A stretch of DNA of 64,000 nt from Galbitalea sp036266835 (GCA_036266835.1 DATAXD010000011.1:1-64000); one strand, 5' to 3'. Positions 51,617-61,416 are shown, counted from the first letter of the stretch. Made by a program: numbers and translations. Notes: generated by a model from the letters alone, not told the origin.

Positions 51617-53497
51617 ATGGCGAACCGTCTTCGGCGTGCCGTGAGCCCCTACCTCCGGTCGCACGCCGACAACCCCGTCGACTGGCAGCCGTGGGGGAGT
51701 GAGCCATTTGCCGAGGCGCAGTCGCGGCAGGTTCCGGTGCTCATCTCGATCGGATACTCGACGTGCCACTGGTGCCATGTGATGGCGCGCGAGAGCTTCA
51801 GTAACCCCGCTCTGGCCGCCTATCTGAATGCGAATTTCGTGAGCATCAAGGTCGACCGAGAAGAACATCCGGATGTCGACTCGACCTACCTCGCGGCCGC
51901 GGGTGCCTTTACCGACCAGCTCGGCTGGCCCCTCACCGTATTCGCGACACCCGAGGGCCGCGCGTTCTATGCGGGCACCTACTTCCCGCCGGTGGAGACG
52001 CACGGGCTGCCGTCGTTTCGCGCAGTTCTAGAAGCGATGGTCGAAGCGTGGACCGAGCGCCGCGACGACATCGAAGATGTCGCCGGTCGACTCGCTACGG
52101 CAATAACTTCTACGGCAGTCGACTCGGCTGCGCCAGTCGGCTCCGGTGCGCGAGCCGGCTCCGACATCGCGTCCGAATCCGGTGAAGCACAACTACCGCG
52201 GGATCGCGACTTCGACACCCTCGTTGACGACCTACTCGACCACGAGGACAACGAGTTCGGCGGCTTCGGGGGTGCGCCTAAATTTCCGGTCGCCCCGGTC
52301 ATCGGATTTCTTCTGGATCGGGCCGATGCCGGCGACGATCGCGCCGGAAGTCTCGCGGCTCGTACGCTGGCAGCAATGTCCGCGTCGCCGCTGCGGGATC
52401 CGGTCGAGGGCGGCTTCTTCCGGTACGCGACGAAGCGCGACTGGAGCGATCCGCATTACGAGCGGATGCTGTACGACAACGCACTGCTGCTCGGTTGCTA
52501 CGCACGAATCGGCGATCAGGCGACTGCAGAGGGCATCGCATCCTTTCTCCTCACGACTCTCCGACTGCCGTCCGGCGGTTTTGCTTCCGCCCAGGACAGC
52601 GAAAGCACCGTTGACGGAAAACGCGTTGAGGGTGGCTACTACCTGCTGGATGCCGCTGCTCGATCCCGGCAGGAATCTCCCGCGCTCGACGAAAAAGTGC
52701 TCACCGGATGGAACGGCCTGGCGATCGCCGCGCTGGCTTCCGCCGGTGCGCGACTGGCCCATCGCGACTGGATCGACGCCGCGGCAGCTGCCGCGAAGCT
52801 CGTGTCGAGCGGCGACCTGGTGAGAGCCCGAATCGACTCGCGGATCTCGAGCGCCAGGGCAACCCTCGAGGACTTCGGGATGCTCGCCTGCGGACTCATC
52901 GAACTGGCGCTGGCGACGGGCGAGGCTCGATACGCTGTGCGCGCTCGCGAACTCGTCGCCTCGACGATAACGTCACGCGGTTTCGGCGTTCCCGGCGGCG
53001 GGGATCCGGTCCTTAATGCCCATGGCCTTCTTCTCCCGAGCGATCCGAGCGAGGGCGCCTACCCGAGTGGCATCAGTTCGATTGCGACGGCCGCTGTCCG
53101 GCTGGCTCGTCTCGGCGCGGATGGCGCTCAGTCGTCGGCGTTTGCAACGAGTGCGCGGACGGCGATGGCAGCGATCGCTCCGCTGGTCCTCGAGCGTCCG
53201 ATCGCGTTTGGGGGTGCACTCGGGGCGCTTTCGTTACTCGCCTCGACGGATCGCGCGCTGGTGGTCGTGACGGATGCCCCAGCCGGTCCGCTCGCGAGCA
53301 GCGCGCGAAGCTGGCGCCGCGGTCTCGTCGCGATCGTGTCGCTCGAGCAGTCACGAGCGTTTGCCGACGCGGGCTTCGACTTGTTCGCCGAGCGGAGCCT
53401 TCAAGGCGGCCAGCCGACGGCGTACCTGTGCGAAAACTTCGTCTGCCAGCTGCCGGTTACTGATGTCGCCGCGCTGGATGCTCTACTCGCCGGTTAG
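51617..53497 (+). CDS. Thioredoxin-domain protein of the YyaL/SPATA20 family
   Basis: 626-residue cytoplasmic protein with an N-terminal DUF255 thioredoxin-like domain (about residues 1-165: VSPYLRSHADNPVDWQPWGSEPFAEAQSRQVPVLISIGYSTCHWCHVMARESF, with CHWC as the CxxC motif) and a C-terminal alpha/alpha six-helix barrel of the glycosidase or epimerase kind (FGGFGGAPKFP, DWSDPHYERMLYDNALLL, GWNGLAIAALASAGA). Both halves are typical of the family. The physiological role is unknown. It ends in a 4-base overlap with the convergent sulfurtransferase gene. Confidence 0.9.
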   Translation: MANRLRRAVSPYLRSHADNPVDWQPWGSEPFAEAQSRQVPVLISIGYSTCHWCHVMARESFSNPALAAYLNANFVSIKVDREEHPDVDSTYLAAAGAFTDQLGWPLTVFATPEGRAFYAGTYFPPVETHGLPSFRAVLEAMVEAWTERRDDIEDVAGRLATAITSTAVDSAAPVGSGARAGSDIASESGEAQLPRDRDFDTLVDDLLDHEDNEFGGFGGAPKFPVAPVIGFLLDRADAGDDRAGSLAARTLAAMSASPLRDPVEGGFFRYATKRDWSDPHYERMLYDNALLLGCYARIGDQATAEGIASFLLTTLRLPSGGFASAQDSESTVDGKRVEGGYYLLDAAARSRQESPALDEKVLTGWNGLAIAALASAGARLAHRDWIDAAAAAAKLVSSGDLVRARIDSRISSARATLEDFGMLACGLIELALATGEARYAVRARELVASTITSRGFGVPGGGDPVLNAHGLLLPSDPSEGAYPSGISSIATAAVRLARLGADGAQSSAFATSARTAMAAIAPLVLERPIAFGGALGALSLLASTDRALVVVTDAPAGPLASSARSWRRGLVAIVSLEQSRAFADAGFDLFAERSLQGGQPTAYLCENFVCQLPVTDVAALDALLAG

Positions 53498-54369
53498 CCG
53501 GCCAGGTTCACGACCGGAAGCAGCTCATCCGCGGTCCACTCGATGAGCGAGCCATCGTAGATCGCCACGTTCTCGTGGCCGAGAAGAGTAAGGGCGAAGG
53601 CATCCGCGGAGGCCGCAATTCCCGCCGCGCAGTACGTCACGATCCGCTCCTCGTTCACGACGGGTTCGAAAGCGACACGAAGCGCTGCCTCCGAAATGAC
53701 CGCGTTGTTCTCGCGGTCGACCAGTCGACCCGCGGGTACGTTGATGCTTCCTGGGATGTGGCCTCGGCGAGCCCGCGCACCCTGTTCGCCGCTGAATTCG
53801 GCGGGCGGAAGACCGCAGACGAGTGCTCCCTTCTCGCTGCCGTTCACAATCGCCTCGATGTCGGCCCGAGTCGCCCAGAGCTCCGGCCGTTCGGTTGCCA
53901 CGAACGTCGCGGGTGTTGGTTCGCGGTGTCCGACATCCGTTGGTCTGCGCTCGGCCAGCCACTTGGTGTAGCCGCCATCCAGAACGGCCACCCGGTCGTA
54001 GCCGAACGCGCGGAACAGCCACCACAGTCGAGAAGCCCACTGTCCAACCGATTCGTCGTAGATGACAATCGTTGTTTCGTTGTCGATTCCGAGTGACCCA
54101 GCCGCAACCGCAAAGGCGTCCGCGTTCGGGTGGGTGAACGGCAGTTTGGCGGATGGGTCGGAGAACTCGTCGATCAGATCCGCGAAGAGGGCGCCGGGGA
54201 TGTGCCCTTCGACGAGGTACTTCTCGTGGCCGCTCAGAAATCCCGGCCGTCCGTTCGGGGCGGCATACGGAATGACCGTTGCGTCAAGCACGACGAGATT
54301 GTCGCTCCCCAGGTAGTCGGCGAGCCACTGGGTCGAAACGAGCTGCGAACTGAGGACGTGTGCGGTCAT
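53494..54369 (-). CDS. Sulfurtransferase (thiosulfate or 3-mercaptopyruvate)
   Basis: 291-residue protein with two rhodanese domains. The N-terminal inactive domain (LVVLDATVIPY...GHIPGALFADLIDEFSD) and the C-terminal active domain (GHIPGSINVPAG, then VTYCAAGIAASADAFAL) have the classical order. The catalytic Cys is in YCAAGIAAS, a loop closer to 3-mercaptopyruvate than to thiosulfate sulfurtransferases, but the choice is uncertain. It may contribute to cyanide detoxification or sulfur transfer. Confidence 0.9.
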   Translation of the reverse strand: MTAHVLSSQLVSTQWLADYLGSDNLVVLDATVIPYAAPNGRPGFLSGHEKYLVEGHIPGALFADLIDEFSDPSAKLPFTHPNADAFAVAAGSLGIDNETTIVIYDESVGQWASRLWWLFRAFGYDRVAVLDGGYTKWLAERRPTDVGHREPTPATFVATERPELWATRADIEAIVNGSEKGALVCGLPPAEFSGEQGARARRGHIPGSINVPAGRLVDRENNAVISEAALRVAFEPVVNEERIVTYCAAGIAASADAFALTLLGHENVAIYDGSLIEWTADELLPVVNLAG

Positions 54370-54467
54370 GGGGCCAAGGCTAATTAGACGTTTCGTCCCG
54401 CGTGCGAACCAACGAAACCTGCCGTAATCAAATGCCTCGGTGGAGCACCCTCGTACACTTGGCGTTC

Positions 54468-54998
54468 ATGAATCGACTCCCGCTCGCGGTCGCGCTTGTC
54501 ACGGCCATTGTCGCGGCACCGCTGTTGCTTGGCGGCTGTTCGCTGGTCGACGAGGCGCTGCGCGGCTCGCAGTCGGCGAGTCATCCGCCGGCCAACGCAG
54601 GAATAGCCCCCGATCGTGTCGGATGCGTCGAGGGAACCGCGATCTACACCCAAACGAGCTCACGCAACGTGCTGACCACGACCTGCGCCACCGTCACGGT
54701 TTCCGGCAACGGCATTTCGCTCACCGCTGCCAACGTCACGCATCTGACGCTCTCCGGGAACAACATCACCGCCGGAGTAGCCGTCGTCGGCGACCTGGTC
54801 ATCTCGGGTTCGAACGACACCCTGAAGCTGACCGGAGTTGGCCCCGTCACGATCAGCGGGAGCGACGATACGCTCACGGCCATCGGATCAATCGGTGATG
54901 TGACCGTCGTCGGATCCAACAACACAGTGTCCACCCCGGGCAAGATCGGCACGATCGTGCAGACCGGTCAGGGCAACCACATCGGTTCAACGGGTTAG
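54468..54998 (+). CDS. DUF3060 lipoprotein with beta-repeat domain
   Basis: 176-residue lipoprotein, lipobox LGGC (Cys near residue 23). Residues about 75-170 are a parallel-beta repeat (ISLTAANVTHLTLSGNN, VVGDLVISGSNDTLKLTGVGPVTISGSDDTLTAIGSIGDVTVVGSNNTVSTPG), a pattern of DUF3060 proteins with repeated G(S/N)xxT steps. The function is unknown. ATG 54468 begins the signal peptide directly. TACACT at 54454-54459 may be the -10 box of a near-leaderless promoter. It is divergent from the sulfurtransferase gene. Confidence 0.78.
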   Translation: MNRLPLAVALVTAIVAAPLLLGGCSLVDEALRGSQSASHPPANAGIAPDRVGCVEGTAIYTQTSSRNVLTTTCATVTVSGNGISLTAANVTHLTLSGNNITAGVAVVGDLVISGSNDTLKLTGVGPVTISGSDDTLTAIGSIGDVTVVGSNNTVSTPGKIGTIVQTGQGNHIGSTG

Positions 54999-55074
54999 AG
55001 CCGAACTACGGCGAAGCTGCAGCGAAACCGCGGCGAAACCGCCGCGGACCGCCAGCCGACCGGAGGTTCGCTGG

Positions 55075-55677
55075 TTAGCGGATCGTCTTGCGACTGGTGA
55101 TCTGGCCGGTATCGAATCCGAGCAGGTGCAGACCACCGTGGAAGCGCGCGTGCTCGATCTTGATGCACCGGTCCATCACGACGGTGAGCCCTTTGCTCTC
55201 GCCGTAGAGGGCGGCGTCCTGGTTCCAGATTCCCAGCTGCACCCACACGACCGGCTTCTTGCCGTCAGTTTCGCCAAGAGCCTCGACGTCATCGATGACG
55301 GACGGAATGTCGCTGCCCTTTCGGAACACATCCACGATGTCGGGGATCTCAGGAAGTGACGCAAGATCGGGATAGGCCCTCTGCCCCAGGATCTCGTCGG
55401 CCATCGGATTGACGAAGTAAACCCGGTAGTCGCTCGACTGCAGCAGATAGGTGCCGACGAAATAGCTGGCGCGTGCTGAGTTGGGCGAGGCACCAACGAT
55501 CGCGATCGACTTCGCGTCGCGCAGGATTCTCAGTCGCTGCTTCGCGTTCGGGCCAATCCAGGTCCGCTGCGATTTGAGCAGCTTTCCGAGCGGGGAGTCG
55601 GCGGGAACCTCGCAGGTGAGTCCGTTCGCGAGCGACACGGTCTCGTTCATCTCCCGGGTCGAGCTTGTCGAAACCAT
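55075..55677 (-). CDS. CoA-binding domain protein
   Basis: 200-residue cytoplasmic Rossmann-fold protein. LRDAKSIAIVGASPNSARASYFVGTYLLQSSDYRVYFVNPMADEILGQRAYPDLASLP is the nucleotide-binding CoA_binding_2 domain, and the C-terminus is VMDRCIKIEHARFHGGLHLLGFDTGQITSRK, the conserved YccU-type ending. The function is unknown. The start ATG overlaps the metY stop (TGATG), so the two genes are co-translated. A second ATG ten codons in is an alternative start. Confidence 0.85.
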   Translation of the reverse strand: MVSTSSTREMNETVSLANGLTCEVPADSPLGKLLKSQRTWIGPNAKQRLRILRDAKSIAIVGASPNSARASYFVGTYLLQSSDYRVYFVNPMADEILGQRAYPDLASLPEIPDIVDVFRKGSDIPSVIDDVEALGETDGKKPVVWVQLGIWNQDAALYGESKGLTVVMDRCIKIEHARFHGGLHLLGFDTGQITSRKTIR

Positions 55678-57014
55678 CAGTTCCCCTTCAGAGCAGCGGT
55701 CAACGCCTGGTCGAGGTCGTAAACAATGTCGTCGGGGTCCTCTATTCCGACACTCAGTCGAACCAGACCGGGGAGCACACCCGCTTCGGCGAGCTGTTGC
55801 TCGGTCAGCTGGGCATGAGTAGTGGATGCCGGATGAATGACGAGGGTCTTTGCGTCACCGATATTCGCGAGGTGACTCGCGAGGTCAACCGATTCGATGA
55901 ACCGCTGACCCGCTCCGCGCTCGCTCACCGACGAGGTTGCCTTGATGCCGAACGAGAACACCGAGCCCGGGCCCTTCGGCAGGTACTTCTTTGCCCGCTC
56001 GTGGTGCGGATGCGCCGCAAGTCCGGCCCAGTTCACGAATTCGATGCGCGGGTCGGCATCCAGCCACTCCGCCACGATTCGAGCGTTGTCGACGTGCGCC
56101 TGGATGCGGAACGGCAAGGTTTCGACCCCCTGGGCGAGAAGCCAGGCCGAGTGCGGGGAAAGCGTCGGTCCGATGTCGCGAAGCTGTTCGGCGCGCAGCC
56201 GGGTGAGAAACGCGTACTCGCCGAAGATTCCGTGCCAGTTGAGTCCGCCGTACGCGGGGGTCGGCTCGTCGAACTTGGGGAAGTGTTCGTTCGCCCAGTG
56301 GAATCGACCTCCCTCGACGACGACCCCACCGAGAGTCGTTCCGTGACCGCCCAGAAACTTCGTCGCCGAATGGATGACGACATCCGCTCCCCACTCGAGA
56401 GGGCGATTGAGGTACGGAGTCGCAATCGTCGAATCGATGATGAGCGGCAGATGATGCGCGTGCGCGACTTCCGCCAACCCTTCGAGGTCGGCAATTTCTC
56501 CGGAAGGATTCGCGATCGTCTCGGCGAAAATCAGTTTCGTCTTGTCGGTAATGGCCGCGGCATAGTCCGCGGGATCGGAGCTGCGAACAAAGGTTGTATC
56601 GACTCCGAATCTGCGCAGTGTCACATCGAGCTGGGTGATCGAACCTCCGTAGAGGTTCGCCGAGGCAACGATGTGGTCGCCGGCCCCCGCAAGGGACGCG
56701 AAAGTGACGAACTGAGCACTGAGACCGCTCGCGGTCGCGACTGCACCGATTCCCCCCTCGAGACTCGCAACGCGCTCCTCGAAAGCGGCGACGGTCGGAT
56801 TTGCCAGCCGCGAGTAGATGTTGCCGTACTTCTGGAGTGCGAACCGAGCTGCGGCATCCGCGGTGTCGTCGAAAACGAACGCACTCGTCTGGTAGATCGG
56901 TAGCGCTCGCGAACCGGTGACCTGATCGGGGATGTTTCCCGCGTGGATCGCGCGGGTTCGAAAACCCCACTCGCGGTCTGTGCTCGCCGGAGCCGTACTG
57001 CCTTGATCTGCCAT
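55677..57014 (-). CDS. metY: O-acetylhomoserine sulfhydrylase (MetY)
   Basis: 445-residue PLP-dependent enzyme of the Cys/Met metabolism family that makes homocysteine from O-acetylhomoserine and sulfide. Landmarks are WGFRTRAIHAGNIPDQVTGSRALPIYQTSAFVFDD, the glycine-rich MetY segment YGGSITQLD, the PLP lysine in HSATKFLGGHGTTLGG, and the C-terminal LIHPASTTHAQLTEQQLAEAGVLPGLVRLSVGIED. The segment YGGLNWHGIFGEYAFLTRLRAE is characteristic of MetY rather than MetB/MetZ. ATG 57014 replaces a start three codons upstream. The gene is co-translated with the CoA-binding gene. Confidence 0.93.
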   Translation of the reverse strand: MADQGSTAPASTDREWGFRTRAIHAGNIPDQVTGSRALPIYQTSAFVFDDTADAAARFALQKYGNIYSRLANPTVAAFEERVASLEGGIGAVATASGLSAQFVTFASLAGAGDHIVASANLYGGSITQLDVTLRRFGVDTTFVRSSDPADYAAAITDKTKLIFAETIANPSGEIADLEGLAEVAHAHHLPLIIDSTIATPYLNRPLEWGADVVIHSATKFLGGHGTTLGGVVVEGGRFHWANEHFPKFDEPTPAYGGLNWHGIFGEYAFLTRLRAEQLRDIGPTLSPHSAWLLAQGVETLPFRIQAHVDNARIVAEWLDADPRIEFVNWAGLAAHPHHERAKKYLPKGPGSVFSFGIKATSSVSERGAGQRFIESVDLASHLANIGDAKTLVIHPASTTHAQLTEQQLAEAGVLPGLVRLSVGIEDPDDIVYDLDQALTAALKGN

Positions 57015-57105
57015 GCAGATCACGCTACCGCCAGTGCATCACGGCCTCGGCCGGGCCGGTAATAGAGCGTTACCTGACGACTTCGTAACGCGACGACCGC
57101 CGCAG

Positions 57106-58755
57106 CTACTCCCAGCTTGGCAGCCAGTAGTGCAGCTGCATGTACTTGAAGTCGATCTGCATCCCCGTCCACAGCGGCCAGAAGAACACGCTGATGGCTA
57201 CCGCGGCAACCAGGAAGACGGCAATCCACCGCATCCCCGCATCTCGTCGCGGCCCCGGATCGGCTCGGGTACCGATGAGTTGCGAGGCGACGAATGCGAT
57301 CGCGAGAAGCAAATACGGCTCGAACGCGATCGTGTAGAACTGGAAAACCGTCCGGTTCAGATAAAACATCCACGGAAGATAGCCCGCCGCGAGACCAGTG
57401 AGAATGAGACCCACTCGCCACTCCCGGTATCGGATCAGGCGGTAAACGAGGTAGAGCGCGGCCGCGACTCCCGCGTACCAGATCAGCGGATTAGCGATGC
57501 CGGTGATAGACGAACCGCAGTAGTCGGCGGTGCATCCGTGCTGGCCATAGTTTGCTCCGACGAAATACATGCTGGTCGGACGAATCATGAGCAGCCAGGT
57601 CAGCGGGTTTGCGGCATACGGGTGCGGTGAGTGCTCGTTGATGTTGTAGAACCACACCTGCGTCTCGAACTGCCAGAAGCTCTGGAGAGTTCGTGGTACC
57701 CAGGCGAATGTTCCCGTCCAGGCATTGCCCGGCAGGTTTGCGAAGTTCCGGTCGTAGCCGCCCTTCGTGACGAACCATCCGGTCCAGCTGACGAGGTATC
57801 CGGCGAGCGCGATCGGAACCATCAGCAGAAATGTCGTCGGAGCCTGCTTGAAGATCGTTCCGGATGCCCAGAGTGGAATTCCCGCGTGCTTGCGAGCGAC
57901 CAGGTCGACGACCACCGTGTAGACGGCGAAGACTGCGAGGAAGTAGACACCGTTCCATTTGACAGCTGATTCCAGACCAAACGACAGACCGGCCAGGATC
58001 AGCCACGGTCGCCACCAGAGCGCTGGTCCCCAATCAGCAGTCCGACCTTCGGCTCCGCGTTTGGCGATCCACAGCGCCAGTCGGTCGGAACTCCACCGAC
58101 GGTCCAGCAGAACTGCTCCGAAGCCAAGCAGCGCAAAGAACATGACGAAGTTGTCGAGAAGTCCTACGCGGCTCATGACGATCGCGTTGCCGTCGATCGC
58201 CATCAGGAACCCGGCGATCGTTGCCACCAGAGTCGACTTGAACAGGTACTTCGCAATCATCATGAGCAGAACGACCGCAAGGATTCCGCAGATCGCGGTC
58301 ATGATTCGCCAACTCGCAGGGTCGGTAATACCGAGCCAGTCGTAGCCGACGGTCATGATCCATTTGCCGAGGGGCGGATGCACCACAAAGGACGGGTTGG
58401 AGTTGAAGGTATTGACGATGCCTTTCGCGAATCCCGTGTCGGAGTTCGCGGGCCAGGTTCCCTCGTAGCCGAGTTTTGAGAGTGTGTAGGCATCCTTCAC
58501 ATAGAAGGTTTCGTCGAAGACAAGCGCTCGTGGGCTACCCAGATTCCAGAGCCGGGTTCCGGCGGCAAGAAGGGTTACCGCAATCGGACCGACCGCGCGA
58601 ACAGCCGCTGTTCGCAGCGGAGTTGTTGCGAGAGCATCCCAGAGCCGATCCGTCGTTGCCCGGTGCTCGAGCGCGTGCAGTTCGCGAGTCGTGCGATCAG
58701 ATCTCCCGGGGGCCGAAAGCAGACGATTGAAGTCCTCGTCGCCGGCCTCGCCCAT
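57106..58755 (-). CDS. Dolichyl-phosphate-mannose protein mannosyltransferase (PMT type)
   Basis: 549-residue membrane glycosyltransferase of the GT39 (PMT) family. It uses a polyprenyl-phosphate mannose donor to O-mannosylate exported proteins. The first loop contains the catalytic acid pair in LVFDETFYVKDAY and the conserved HPPLGKWIM motif. About ten membrane segments follow, and the C-terminal PMT_4TMC region is FQFYTIAFEPYLLLAIAFVASQLI then WMFYLNR nearby. The neighbouring gene is a paralog of the same type. Confidence 0.92.
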   Translation of the reverse strand: MGEAGDEDFNRLLSAPGRSDRTTRELHALEHRATTDRLWDALATTPLRTAAVRAVGPIAVTLLAAGTRLWNLGSPRALVFDETFYVKDAYTLSKLGYEGTWPANSDTGFAKGIVNTFNSNPSFVVHPPLGKWIMTVGYDWLGITDPASWRIMTAICGILAVVLLMMIAKYLFKSTLVATIAGFLMAIDGNAIVMSRVGLLDNFVMFFALLGFGAVLLDRRWSSDRLALWIAKRGAEGRTADWGPALWWRPWLILAGLSFGLESAVKWNGVYFLAVFAVYTVVVDLVARKHAGIPLWASGTIFKQAPTTFLLMVPIALAGYLVSWTGWFVTKGGYDRNFANLPGNAWTGTFAWVPRTLQSFWQFETQVWFYNINEHSPHPYAANPLTWLLMIRPTSMYFVGANYGQHGCTADYCGSSITGIANPLIWYAGVAAALYLVYRLIRYREWRVGLILTGLAAGYLPWMFYLNRTVFQFYTIAFEPYLLLAIAFVASQLIGTRADPGPRRDAGMRWIAVFLVAAVAISVFFWPLWTGMQIDFKYMQLHYWLPSWE

Positions 58756-58786
58756 CCCGCAATGCTAACCGGCGCGCGGCGTGCGG

Positions 58787-60364
58787 TTAGTTCCAGCCCG
58801 GGAACCAGGCGTGGAGTTGTTCGAGCCAGATCGGTTCGGGGAGATCGATCCACACCGGAAGAAAGAAGATCGACACGAGCACGCACAGGCAGAGGAAAAC
58901 GATGGTGATCCGCCATCCGACCAGGCTTCGGTGAAGCGTGAGTGCCAGCGGGTAGACCTTTGCGGCCGCGCCGCCGGCAGATCGTTCGTGAGGTGGTGTG
59001 CCAGTCAGCAGCCAGATCGCGTAGACCAGAGCCAGAATCATGTACGGCTCGAAGGCAATCGTGTAGAACTGGAAGACCGCCTCGCGAGGAATCACCAGCC
59101 ACGGAACGTAGCCGCCCACAATTCCGATCAGGATCGCGGCAATCCGCCAGTCTCGGCGGAAGATGAACCGATACACGAGTAGCAGGACGCAGAGTCCGGA
59201 CATCCACCAGATGAGCGGATTCGCGAGGTCGGTGACAACCGACGCGCAGTTTCCGGGTGACGTGCAGCCGGGCTGTCCGTCGGAAGTGAACCCGATGAAA
59301 AACTGCGTTGGCCGGGTGAGAAGAAACCACCCCGATGCCGGAGTCTCATACTGCTGTGCCTTGTTCAGGGACACCCCGAACTCATAGATGTACTGCTGGA
59401 AATGCCAGAAGCTCTGAACGGTTCTGGGGATCCACGCGAATGCGCCGGTCAGCGCGTGTCCCGGTTGATTCGCCCAGTTTCGATACAGACCACCGGATGT
59501 CACGAACCATCCGGTCCAGGTCGCCAGGTATGCCGCAATGGCAGTTGGCACCATGAGAACTACGTCAACCAGCCCCTGCCGAACCAGCGTTCCGCCGAAC
59601 CAGTTGGCGACTCCGGCCCTCCGCCGGGCGAGAACGTCGACACCGATCACGTAGACCACGAAGGCCGCGAGAAAGAAGAACCCGCTCCACTTGACTCCGG
59701 CATCCAGTCCGATCGCGAGTCCCGCGACCAGCAGCCATGGGCGTCGCCAGCTGGTTGGAATACGAGGCCCGGAGCCGACATCCGAAGTTTCGTGGGTTCG
59801 TTCGAGCAGTATTCCGACCCTTGCCTGCCACCACTGTCTGTCCAGCAGGATCGCTCCGAAGGCTACGAGCGCAAGGAACATGACCGCGTTATCGAGAATC
59901 CCGATTCGACTCATCACAATCGCATTGCCGTCTATTGCGAGCAGACCGCCGGCAATCGTCGCGAGAGCGAAGCTGCGGAACAGCAGGAACGCGACTCCCA
60001 TCAGCAGTACAACGGCGAGGATTCCGATGATCGCCATGCTGATTCGCCATCCGGCCGAGTTCCCGGCGCCGAATGCGTTGAGACCCAGAGCGATGATCCA
60101 CTTTCCGAGTGGCGGATGCTGCACCAGTTCCGCGTGCGTCGTCAGGCCGTGGAAGTTGCCGACCGCAAAATCGGGATCGGACAGTTTCGCCCAGCGACCC
60201 TCATATCCAAGTCGGAGCAGGCTGTAGGCATCCTTGACGTAGAAGTGCTCGTCGAAAATCAGGATGTGTGGTGCGCCGAGATTCCACAGCCGCGTTGTGG
60301 CCGCCACCGCCACTACCGCGATCGGAGCGAGCCAGCGGGCACGACGGGTTCGCGGGGTTTGCAC
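58787..60364 (-). CDS. Dolichyl-phosphate-mannose protein mannosyltransferase (PMT type), paralog
   Basis: 525-residue PMT of the same family as its neighbour. The first loop has LIFDEHFYVKDAY and the HPPLGKWIIALG motif; the C-terminus has the PMT_4TMC pattern (FQFYTIAFEPYMILALVYAI, FFLPVWIDLP). The two tandem proteins share the order of motifs and the REAVFQFYTIAFEPY-type end. They are separated by 31 bases on the same strand. Divergent from rsmI, which it may share a promoter region with. Confidence 0.92.
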   Translation of the reverse strand: MQTPRTRRARWLAPIAVVAVAATTRLWNLGAPHILIFDEHFYVKDAYSLLRLGYEGRWAKLSDPDFAVGNFHGLTTHAELVQHPPLGKWIIALGLNAFGAGNSAGWRISMAIIGILAVVLLMGVAFLLFRSFALATIAGGLLAIDGNAIVMSRIGILDNAVMFLALVAFGAILLDRQWWQARVGILLERTHETSDVGSGPRIPTSWRRPWLLVAGLAIGLDAGVKWSGFFFLAAFVVYVIGVDVLARRRAGVANWFGGTLVRQGLVDVVLMVPTAIAAYLATWTGWFVTSGGLYRNWANQPGHALTGAFAWIPRTVQSFWHFQQYIYEFGVSLNKAQQYETPASGWFLLTRPTQFFIGFTSDGQPGCTSPGNCASVVTDLANPLIWWMSGLCVLLLVYRFIFRRDWRIAAILIGIVGGYVPWLVIPREAVFQFYTIAFEPYMILALVYAIWLLTGTPPHERSAGGAAAKVYPLALTLHRSLVGWRITIVFLCLCVLVSIFFLPVWIDLPEPIWLEQLHAWFPGWN

Positions 60365-60415
60365 GGCGCAATGCTAACGCGCATGCCGCGGCGAACCCGG
60401 ATGCCACAATGAAGC

Positions 60416-61225
60416 GTGATCATCCTGGCGGCGACTCCGATTGGCAATCTGGGAGACGCATCCCGACGGCTCATCGAAGCGCTCGCTTCGGTTCAGGTGA
60501 TTGCCGCAGAGGACACCAGGACCACGATTCGGTTGCTCAGTGCTCTGGGTGTCGAGAATCGACCGCGTTTGATTGCTCTCCACGAGCACAACGAGGATGA
60601 GCGCGCCGCAGAGGTAGTTGAGCTAGCACGCGAGACCGATGTTCTCGTTCTTTCGGATGCGGGTATGCCAGCGATCAACGACCCCGGTTTCCCGCTCGTC
60701 GTTGCGGCTGCCAATGCGGGAGTTCCGGTAACCGTTCTTCCCGGTCCCAGCGCAGTTCTCACGGCGCTTGCGGTCAGCGGCCTCCCCACCGATCGATTCT
60801 GTTTCGAAGGTTTTCTGCCGCGTAAGGGTCGAGTCGCCTACTTCAGCGCTCTCGCTCGCGAGCCGCGAACGATGGTCTTTTTCGAGTCACCGAATCGGCT
60901 CGCTGCTTCCCTGGCCGACCTGGTCACCGCTCTTGGACCGGATCGACGCATTGTGGTGTGTCGCGAGCTGACCAAACTGCACGAGGAAGTCTTGCGCGGG
61001 ACGGCCGGCGAGCTCGCCGAGCATTTTCGGGCCGGAGCTCGCGGCGAGATCGTTCTGGTTGTCGCCGGTGCGGAACCGGCATCCGCAAGCCTCGGCGACG
61101 GAATAGCGCAGGTCGTCGCGCTGGTCGCAAATGGTGTTCGACTCAAGGATGCCGCCACTGAGGTCGCCGACTCAACGGGCCTGAGTCGGCGCGACCTGTA
61201 CGAGGGCGCACTCGCAGCGCGATAA
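60416..61225 (+). CDS. rsmI: 16S rRNA (cytidine1402-2'-O)-methyltransferase (RsmI)
   Basis: 269-residue SAM-dependent methyltransferase that modifies C1402 of 16S rRNA. ATPIGNLGDASRR is the start and first SAM loop; EDTRTTIRLL, LSDAGMPAINDPG and LPGPSAVLTALAVSGLPTDRFCFEGFLPRK are the RsmI motifs in order, followed by ELTKLHEEVLRG and the C-terminal HTH-like tail. GTG 60416 starts at the conserved IILAATPIGN. Its nearest neighbours (PMTs, sdaA) are not functionally related. Confidence 0.95.
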   Translation: MIILAATPIGNLGDASRRLIEALASVQVIAAEDTRTTIRLLSALGVENRPRLIALHEHNEDERAAEVVELARETDVLVLSDAGMPAINDPGFPLVVAAANAGVPVTVLPGPSAVLTALAVSGLPTDRFCFEGFLPRKGRVAYFSALAREPRTMVFFESPNRLAASLADLVTALGPDRRIVVCRELTKLHEEVLRGTAGELAEHFRAGARGEIVLVVAGAEPASASLGDGIAQVVALVANGVRLKDAATEVADSTGLSRRDLYEGALAAR

Positions 61226-61397
61226 CGAACTCGCGGTCGACGACCCCGCCGGTGAATGTACTCGCGGTCAACGAACTCGCGCGCATCGGTGAACGGGCCC
61301 TCGTTAGCCGGCCATCCGCTTCGGACAACCTGGTCCACTCGGTGAACACGCCCCTAATACAGGCTTGAAGAATGTCGGCCATCGCTGCACCATAGAA

Positions 61398-61416
61398 CGC
61401 CGGACACAATCCGGCG
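61398..61416 (+). promoter_or_regulatory. Small hairpin in the sdaA leader
   Basis: CGCCGGA, loop CACAA, TCCGGCG: a perfect 7-bp stem about 50 bases upstream of the sdaA start. It could affect translation or transcription. The 241-base leader shows no recognised riboswitch. Confidence 0.3.
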
